Shown here one piece after another: positions 1 to 5,977 of a DNA stretch of 5,977 nt (position 1 is the first letter of the stretch; each line of letters begins with the position of its first letter). Under the pieces are notes generated by a model. It made no database searches. It worked only from the letters and a program-made list of their open reading frames with translations, and had not been told where the DNA came from. The DNA is taken from contig SLPT01000094.1 in assembly GCA_007131845.1 (NCBI GenBank), positions 1 through 5,977 of the forward strand. Direction: 5' to 3'. The position numbers and the translations under genes are program-made. Origin of the DNA: Desulfobacteraceae bacterium. GTDB taxonomy: Bacteria > Desulfobacterota > Desulfobacteria > Desulfobacterales > Desulfosalsimonadaceae.

Positions 1-985
1 TGCGGACGTCGGCAGGGAGGGTCCGGGTGCCGCCCACTCTTTCGAACTCTTTTTCCTGGAGTACGCGCAGCAGCTTTGCCTGCACCTCGGTGGTCACGGA
101 TCCGATTTCGTCCAGAAACAAAGTTCCCTTGCCCGCCAACTCGAACTTGCCGGGCTTTTTGTGGATGGCGCCGGTAAAGGCCCCCTTTTCATGCCCGAAC
201 AGCTCGCTTTCGATGAGGTTGGCGGGCAGGGCCGCGCAGTTGACTTTTATAAACGGATGGTTCGAGCGGCGGCTGTTGTAGTGGATGGCATTGGCCACGA
301 GTTCCTTTCCGGTGCCGGATTCCCCCCGGATAAGAACGGTGGCATTGCTTCCGGCCACCTGGGAGATCATCTGGTAGACTTCCCGCATTTTGTTGGAATT
401 GCCCACGATGTTCTTGATGTGGTATTTTTTTTCCAGCTCCAGGCGAAGCCGTTCGTTTTCAGCCTCCAGTTTTTCCTTTTCCCGCTGCATCCGTTCGAGG
501 TTAATGACTTTCGTGGCGATCATGGATGCGACAACAGAAAGGAGTTTTTCGCCTTCCGTCAGGGGATAGGCGCTGTCGTAGGGCTTGTCCACGCTCAGCG
601 CGCCGATCACCTGCTGTTGGTTTTTGATGGGGACGCAGAAGAAGGATACGTCGCTGTCATCCTTGTTCTTCCGGGTTCCCGTACGGTTGAGAAACCGCTC
701 CGACTCGCTGATCCGGCCAATGGAAACGGCGTGTCCTTCCTGGATCACCTGGCCGGTGATTCCTTCTCCCAGCTTGTAGACGCCCTTCTGGATGGCGCTT
801 TTGGATATTCCGTGGGCCACTTCGATATTGATCTCTTCCCGCAGGGGATTGAAGATGGTAATCATTCCCCGGATCATGTTCATATTCGATGCCAGCAGGT
901 CGAGCACATCATAGAGCGTTTTTTTGAGCTCCGCCTGCCTGCTGAGGGCCCGGCTGACTTCATATAGCAGGGTTGTATGATCCAT
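1..985 (-). CDS. nifA: NifA-type sigma-54-dependent transcriptional activator (3' part outside the window)
   Basis: Enhancer-binding activator that would remodel sigma-54 RNA polymerase by ATP hydrolysis. The visible 328 residues give a GAF sensor domain (about 20-157, with the NifA-like stretch [15 protein letters not shown] and, later, RFLNRTGTR), then a charged coiled-coil linker (about 163-187), then the AAA+ domain from about 190. The AAA+ domain shows Walker A GESGTGKE (221-228), the sigma-54 contact loop GAFTGA (268-273) and Walker B LFLDEIG with D292/E293. The frame stays open to the edge at [13 protein letters not shown]; the rest of the AAA+ domain and any Fis-type HTH lie outside. 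The ATG at 985 is 4 bases past the hydrolase stop with no strong Shine-Dalgarno sequence (an AGGA lies about 12 bases upstream), suggesting translational coupling. GAF order and sequence flavour match the NifA subfamily, but no nif gene is visible, so a nitrogen-fixation role is inference; NifA-like paralogues with other targets exist. Family confidence is high, symbol confidence moderate. Confidence 0.9.
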   Translation of the reverse strand, partial: MDHTTLLYEVSRALSRQAELKKTLYDVLDLLASNMNMIRGMITIFNPLREEINIEVAHGISKSAIQKGVYKLGEGITGQVIQEGHAVSIGRISESERFLNRTGTRKNKDDSDVSFFCVPIKNQQQVIGALSVDKPYDSAYPLTEGEKLLSVVASMIATKVINLERMQREKEKLEAENERLRLELEKKYHIKNIVGNSNKMREVYQMISQVAGSNATVLIRGESGTGKELVANAIHYNSRRSNHPFIKVNCAALPANLIESELFGHEKGAFTGAIHKKPGKFELAGKGTLFLDEIGSVTTEVQAKLLRVLQEKEFERVGGTRTLPADVR

Positions 986-989
986 GGGG

Positions 990-1589
990 CTAAAAGATCC
1001 TGTAGAGAATTTGTTTCAGTTCCGGGATACTCCTGCCGAAGAAGTGGTCTTCGCCCTCGATGACGTGAAGTGTCGCATCCGGATTCCACCGGGCGATGTA
1101 TTGTCTGATCTGTCCGGGCGGAGCGAGTTCGTCGTTTTCGCCCGTTATGATCAGCTTCAGGGATAAAATCTGCTGCAGATCCGTAAAGTCCATCATTGCC
1201 ACCGGCGGGGCGATCATGACCATCGCCGCCGGCTGCAGATCTGCCGGTACGTTGGCGCATACCCGTGCGCCGAAAGAATATCCGGAAAGGACCGCCGGCG
1301 TAACGCCTCGGTTTTGCAGATATGCAAGGGCTCCCTTTATGTCTTCGGCTTCGTCAATGCCGGCTCCGTAGCGGCCGTCGCTTCTGCCAACCCCTCTGAA
1401 ATTGAATCGCAAAGTAGCATAATCTTTTTCCCGGAACGCCGACTCCACGGCTTCTATCACATAGTTGTTCATTGTCCCGCCGTACAGGGGGTGAGGGTGG
1501 GTGATCACCACCCCGGGCTGGTTTTCGTCTCCACGGAACAATCCTTCGAGCCGGATGCCGTCCGCGGCGCTGAAAAAAACAGGTTCCAT
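990..1589 (-). CDS. Small alpha/beta-hydrolase fold protein (COG2945-like)
   Basis: Predicted cytoplasmic serine hydrolase of 199 residues with no signal peptide or membrane segment. It shows the hallmark [12 protein letters not shown] loop (residues 31-42, oxyanion-hole region), [12 protein letters not shown] (61-72), the nucleophile elbow GYSFGA with Ser105, a likely catalytic Asp153 in [10 protein letters not shown], and His182 in GEDHFFG. Triad order and length fit the small COG2945-type alpha/beta hydrolases, whose substrates are mostly unknown; an esterase or thioesterase activity is possible but not shown. I chose the ATG at 1589 because the fold begins there with MEPVFF and a GCGGGA Shine-Dalgarno-like stretch precedes it. 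An upstream in-frame start at 1670 would only add residues overlapping the rnd coding end. It starts 4 bases after the rnd stop and ends 4 bases before the NifA-type start, so it is the middle gene of a tight cluster. Confidence 0.92.
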   Translation of the reverse strand: MEPVFFSAADGIRLEGLFRGDENQPGVVITHPHPLYGGTMNNYVIEAVESAFREKDYATLRFNFRGVGRSDGRYGAGIDEAEDIKGALAYLQNRGVTPAVLSGYSFGARVCANVPADLQPAAMVMIAPPVAMMDFTDLQQILSLKLIITGENDELAPPGQIRQYIARWNPDATLHVIEGEDHFFGRSIPELKQILYRIF

Positions 1590-1593
1590 TTTT

Positions 1594-2739
1594 TTATCCC
1601 GCAGAAGATAGCGTTTCGATCCATTGGTCGCCGAAGGCATCGATCTGCCAGTTTTTGAGCAGGTCCACATCCTTCAGATCGCCGGTGCTGGCCGGATTTA
1701 GTTTGGCAACCTGGGCGATCGCCGCATTGTTGATGAGCATGGCCGGATCCATTTCAAGGTGTGCGGCCGTTTTTTCCCGCCATTTTTTCAGGGTGTTGAT
1801 TCGCCGGGTGACCGCCTTCGAAGGCGGGCTGCTGTTGTTTTTGGGGTAGCGGGGCAGTTCATTGTCGGAAAGAGCCAGGCCGTCGCCGATTGCACGAAGA
1901 ATCTGTCCGGCATACATGCTGAACTGTTTTTTGCTCAAAATCCGGGTTTTGCCAAGATGTGCGGCATCGGCAGGCTTTTCCCGTGCCAGTGCGATCAGGG
2001 TGCTGTTGTTCATGATCTTGTACGGGGGACGATCTTTTTTCCGGGCCGCCTCTTTGCGGAAGACTGCCAGATTTTCCAGGACAGCCAAAGATCTCGGATC
2101 GAGCCGGCCCGCTCCCTTGATCCCCATGAAAAGCGGTCGGTCTGTCCCGTCCGGTTCCCCGGGCCGCTGGCTGCGTAAAACGTCGCACGTCTCAAGGAGC
2201 CACCGGAGCCGTCCTTTTTCCACGAGCGCCGCTGTCAATTCATGGTAGAGATCCACCAGGTAGCGAACGTCGTCCGCCGCATAGTCGATCATTTCTTCGG
2301 GCAGCGGCCGCACGGACCAGTCCTTTTTCTGGAATTTCTTGTCCAGTTCCACGTCGAAATGGCGTTTGACAACGGCTTCCAGGCTGGAGTGGGGGTATCC
2401 CAGAAAGCGGCATGCCACTTCCGTATCGAACAGATTTTCAATCCGGATGTCAAAGTCCCGGTACAGGCTTCGCACATCGTAATCGGCTCCGTGAAGGACC
2501 TTGACGATATCCCCGTCGGAAAACAAGGGAGCCAGCGGACTCATGTCTTTGATGGCCAGCGGGTCTGCAATGAAGCAGGCCGAATCGGTCGCCAGCTGGA
2601 TCAGGCAGACTTTTTCCTCGAAATGGTGCATGGAGTCCGCTTCCAGGTCCATCGCTACCACGGGTGCGGCTTGCAGCACGGCGGCTGCGTCTTTCAGGGC
2701 TTGTTCGGTCGTGATATATTGTGCTGTTTCCGTAACCAT
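1594..2739 (-). CDS. rnd: RNase D-type 3'-5' exoribonuclease
   Basis: DEDDy-family exoribonuclease, expected to trim 3' ends of tRNA precursors and other structured RNAs in the cytoplasm. In the 381-residue form, Exo I is MDLEAD with D31/E33, Exo II is KVLHGADYDVRSL with D88, and Exo III is YAADD with Y153/D157: a complete two-metal catalytic set plus the Tyr that defines DEDDy. After about residue 210 comes an HRDC domain (RSLAVLENLAVFRKEAARKK onwards), then a second HRDC-like helical region near the C-terminus. This is the usual RNase D layout and length. I prefer the ATG at 2739 because GGAG lies 4 bases before it; an in-frame ATG at 2772 adds 11 residues (MPPIPRHERSP) with no Shine-Dalgarno sequence. 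First gene of the minus-strand cluster, divergent from thrS. Its stop is 4 bases before the hydrolase start. Confidence in the family is very high. Confidence 0.95.
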   Translation of the reverse strand: MVTETAQYITTEQALKDAAAVLQAAPVVAMDLEADSMHHFEEKVCLIQLATDSACFIADPLAIKDMSPLAPLFSDGDIVKVLHGADYDVRSLYRDFDIRIENLFDTEVACRFLGYPHSSLEAVVKRHFDVELDKKFQKKDWSVRPLPEEMIDYAADDVRYLVDLYHELTAALVEKGRLRWLLETCDVLRSQRPGEPDGTDRPLFMGIKGAGRLDPRSLAVLENLAVFRKEAARKKDRPPYKIMNNSTLIALAREKPADAAHLGKTRILSKKQFSMYAGQILRAIGDGLALSDNELPRYPKNNSSPPSKAVTRRINTLKKWREKTAAHLEMDPAMLINNAAIAQVAKLNPASTGDLKDVDLLKNWQIDAFGDQWIETLSSAG

Positions 2740-3039
2740 TGGGCTCCGTTCGTGTCTCGGTATCGGCGGCATAACGGGTCGCCGCTGGAATGCCGGACCG
2801 GGAAAGAAAGACTTTTTTCTTGACCGGCACCGGCAAGTTGCTTACATAACGTGTACCGGAAAAAAAGTAAATACCGGGTTTTGCAAGTTGATCGAAATAG
2901 TCCGGAGGCCGCGCGTCCGATGCTTTTCGCCCCGCCCGGCTTCTTTTGCAATCCCCGGGCGTCCGCACTGGCAAAAGGGATGCCGCCGATGTGATGCCGG
3001 GGTTTTAACCGTATAATAAATATTGTGGATAGACAGTCA
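2740..3039. other. Divergent intergenic region between rnd and thrS
   Basis: I see no convincing gene here. The stretch holds five copies of ACCGG (2797, 2823, 2829, 2855, 2873), a tandem GATGCCG pair (2979-2985 and 2993-2999) and an AT-rich block (3011-3024) carrying candidate -10 boxes for both strands. It also has a weak plus-strand promoter candidate, TTGACC at 2820-2825 followed after 19 bases by CATAAC at 2845-2850. No T-box or other riboswitch fold is recognisable by eye. Confidence 0.7.

Positions 3040-3040
<1 letters not shown>
3006..3040 (-). promoter_or_regulatory. Candidate sigma-70 promoter for the rnd cluster
   Basis: Read on the minus strand, TTGACT (3040-3035) is followed after 16 bases by TATTAT (3018-3013). 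Each box matches five of six consensus bases, giving a start near 3006. This would give rnd a 5' leader of about 265 bases. The -35 box reaches the first base of the thrS start codon, so the two genes could interfere at initiation. No experimental support is visible. Confidence 0.5.
3012..3025 (+). promoter_or_regulatory. Candidate -10 box just upstream of thrS
   Basis: A perfect TATAAT lies at 3012-3017, but nothing at the right distance resembles a -35 box (2989-2994 reads ATGTGA). If used, transcription would begin near 3024-3025, only about 15 bases before the thrS ATG. It overlaps the minus-strand TATTAT one base to the right, so the two promoters could not be occupied together. Confidence 0.35.
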
Positions 3041-4956
<1,916 letters not shown>

Positions 4957-5057
4957 GAAGCGGTCATGTCCCGGAAAATCCATCATTCGGGAGTTGGTGG
5001 CGGGCGGCCGGATGCGCCAGCCGGCTTAAAGCTGACGCCCGGCCGGAATTGTTCCAT
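4957..5057. other. Short spacer after thrS
   Basis: GC-rich spacer with GGCCGGA direct repeats (near 5006 and 5041) and a small AGCCGGCT palindrome near 5019. I see no gene and no U-tract terminator in it. Confidence 0.6.
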
Positions 5058-5100
5058 CCCGAGCTGAGTGATTTCCGGGCCGGAAATCACTCAGCTCGGG
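5058..5100. terminator. Perfect 43-base palindrome, probable bidirectional terminator
   Basis: The arm CCCGAGCTGAGTGATTTCC (5058-5076) is the exact reverse complement of 5082-5100, with GGGCC between. RNA from either strand can form a stem of 19-20 pairs. It sits between the convergent stops of thrS (4956) and the unknown gene (5103), only 2 bases past the latter. On the plus strand it is followed by TCTTAT, a poor U-tract; on the minus strand there is none. Termination is therefore likely but not textbook, and 3'-end protection or a protein-binding palindrome are alternatives. Confidence 0.7.
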
Positions 5101-5102
5101 TC

Positions 5103-5681
5103 TTATCCGATCAGGCGGATAGTGACGTTTAGATTGACATTGACCGTGGCGTCTTTCAGTTGCTCCAACGCATTGGCCAGTTGACTCCCCACGAATGCCT
5201 CTGCGCCGTCCTGTCCGCTGCTGGGCGTTGCTTCCGGACCGGACGGTTTTTTCTCCCTCGTGCTGACCGTATCCCGCTTCTTTTTCCGCAGCCTGGTCTC
5301 AGGCGCTGTTTTCAGATCGTATTCACTGACGTACTTTTTAAGGGAGGGTACCCGCTCTATGGCCTCCTTGAGCGTGAATCGGTTCCTGCCCACCTTGCGG
5401 ACCAGTCCGTATGTTTCTTCCGGCGTCAATTCCAGGGCTTCATCCGCCAGTTTGTAGAGATATCCTCTTTTGGACTTCTGCCTGCTGATAAAATGCCCCA
5501 GTTCCGTCTTGGTGCTGTCGCTCAGCTTTGCGATGGTGCTGGAAACATTCTGGATGCGGATCGGTTTTCCCGCGTACTGGCTCATGAGTTCCGTAATTTC
5601 GGAGAGCTTCAGCTCCTTTCCGGTTCGCAGCGCGTCAACAATCAGTTCGCTGCTGGTCTTTTTTTTGTTTTCTCTTTCCAT
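5103..5681 (-). CDS. Unrecognised small protein with predicted N-terminal winged-helix domain
   Basis: I do not recognise this 192-residue protein. Residues 9-78 look like a winged helix: helix SSELIVDALRTG, helix KLSEITELMSQYAG, a likely recognition helix RIQNVSSTIAKLS, then a strand-turn-strand wing LGHFISRQKSKRGYLYKL. Residues 80-120 are probably helical. Residues 124-160 form a basic, low-complexity linker (RLRKKKRD, then Pro/Ser/Gly-rich). The tail has a helix SQLANALEQLKDA, then an alternating strand TVNVNLNVTIRLIG. No membrane segment, signal peptide or catalytic motif is seen. A cytoplasmic DNA-binding or nucleoid-type protein that self-assembles through its tail is inference. I prefer the ATG at 5681 (GGA about 7 bases upstream); an in-frame GTG at 5696 would add five residues without a Shine-Dalgarno sequence. 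It converges on thrS and has the palindromic element upstream. Confidence 0.8.
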   Translation of the reverse strand: MERENKKKTSSELIVDALRTGKELKLSEITELMSQYAGKPIRIQNVSSTIAKLSDSTKTELGHFISRQKSKRGYLYKLADEALELTPEETYGLVRKVGRNRFTLKEAIERVPSLKKYVSEYDLKTAPETRLRKKKRDTVSTREKKPSGPEATPSSGQDGAEAFVGSQLANALEQLKDATVNVNLNVTIRLIG

Positions 5682-5746
5682 TTTCGAATCCGTCACTTAT
5701 GGGTTGATAATGGCTGCTACGTATCAGCAGAACATGCTGATCATTT
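5682..5746 (-). promoter_or_regulatory. Upstream region of the unknown gene with an operator-like inverted repeat
   Basis: ATCAGCA (5723-5729) and TGCTGAT (5735-5741) form a perfect 7-base inverted repeat with a 5-base gap. CTGCT at 5714-5718 also pairs with AGCAG at 5726-5730, so the two hairpins are mutually exclusive. They lie about 33-60 bases before the start codon, where an operator or leader attenuator could act. TATTAT/TATAAA-like -10 sequences on the minus strand lie just beyond, at the end of the palindromic element. No good -35 box is visible. Confidence 0.4.
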
Positions 5747-5901
5747 TATAATAGTGGCTGAACGAAAACCGTCTTTTTCGCCAATCTCTGCGTCCGGCTC
5801 AAATTTTAATCCTCAAAATACGCCAAGTATTGCTGCGGTTAAAATTTTCGCCGTCCTTGACCTTGACGAAAAATCCTGGTTTTCGTTCGGCCACTATTAT
5901 A
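5747..5901. repeat. 155-base palindromic element with 24-base terminal inverted repeats (MITE-like)
   Basis: The left end (5747-5770, beginning TATAATAGTGGC) and right end (5878-5901, ending GCCACTATTATA) are reverse complements at 23 of 24 positions; the exception (T5759/G5889) could still pair as G-U in RNA. Inner arms also match around the same centre, 5824: 5774-5784 with 5863-5873, 5795-5798 with 5850-5853, 5801-5811 with 5837-5847, and an apex AATAC/GTATT (5817-5821, 5827-5831) with loop GCCAA. No coding frame spans it. If the outer TA is a target duplication, the repeats are 22 bases, as expected of a TA-inserting non-autonomous element. A large structured RNA is the alternative. Confidence 0.75.
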
Positions 5902-5977
5902 GTCAAATTTTTTTTGGTTTACTAATCATAATTTGCATTGTTAGCTGAAAATTTTATTTGTCGAGATAAAATGATAA
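5902..5977. other. AT-rich tail with no visible gene
   Basis: Strongly AT-rich compared with the rest of the window. A run of eight T (5908-5915) lies 6 bases after the palindromic element and could make its hairpin a weak plus-strand terminator. ATAAAATGAT (5966-5975) is the exact reverse complement of ATCATTTTAT (5740-5749) on the other side of the element. I see no coding start. Confidence 0.5.

Noticed and set aside
161..967. 268-codon open frame on the plus strand opposite the NifA-type gene
   Set aside because: The minus-strand frame carries all AAA+ and GAF motifs; the plus-strand product is a shadow with no recognisable features.
1590..1670. Upstream start extending the alpha/beta hydrolase by 27 residues into rnd
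   Set aside because: The extension overlaps rnd coding sequence, adds a non-conserved basic stretch, and a better-placed start with a Shine-Dalgarno-like sequence exists at 1589.
2826..2842. Possible sigma-54 promoter (GGCAC ... TTGCT) upstream of thrS, tempting because a sigma-54 activator is encoded nearby
   Set aside because: The gap between GGCAC and TTGCT is 7 bases, whereas sigma-54 promoters need 5; the spacing is strict, so I do not call it.
2740..3039. T-box or threonine-codon leader peptide controlling thrS
   Set aside because: I could not find a T-box core sequence, a terminator/antiterminator pair, or a short frame rich in Thr codons with a ribosome binding site.
5682..5977. CRISPR array or phage attachment site at the palindromic right end
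   Set aside because: There are no regularly spaced direct repeats, and no tRNA or integrase is visible; the repeats are inverted around one centre.

Overview
This window is ordinary bacterial chromosome, moderately GC-rich except for its AT-rich right end. It probably comes from a Gram-negative anaerobe of the Desulfobacterota (former Deltaproteobacteria). That placement is inferred from the flavour of the ThrS, RNase D and NifA-type proteins and was not tested by any search. There are five protein genes. Four belong to recognisable families and one is unrecognised. I see no rRNA, tRNA or CRISPR array.

Left half, minus strand (positions 2739 down to 1): a compact three-gene cluster. It begins with an RNase D-type 3'-5' exoribonuclease (rnd), followed by a small alpha/beta hydrolase. 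Last comes a NifA-type sigma-54-dependent activator, cut off by the window edge inside its AAA+ domain. Each of the two junctions is exactly 4 bases between stop and start, so the three are very likely co-transcribed and translationally coupled.

Centre: a 300-base divergent intergenic region (2740-3039) separates rnd from thrS (threonyl-tRNA synthetase, plus strand, 3040-4956). The thrS start is AT-rich. It carries a good minus-strand sigma-70-like promoter (TTGACT, 16 bases, TATTAT) whose -35 box lies against the thrS start codon. Its -10 box overlaps a plus-strand TATAAT.

Right end: thrS converges on an unrecognised gene (5103-5681, minus) that looks like a small winged-helix DNA-binding protein with a basic linker and an unusual beta-strand tail. 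A perfect 43-base palindrome lies between the two stop codons and probably acts as a shared terminator. Upstream of the unrecognised gene are a small inverted repeat (possible operator) and a 155-base element with 24-base terminal inverted repeats. That element has mirrored internal complementarity around one centre and looks like a MITE or other non-autonomous repeat.

The least explained part is the right-hand 900 bases: the unknown DNA-binding-type gene, its operator-like repeat and the palindromic element at its promoter.
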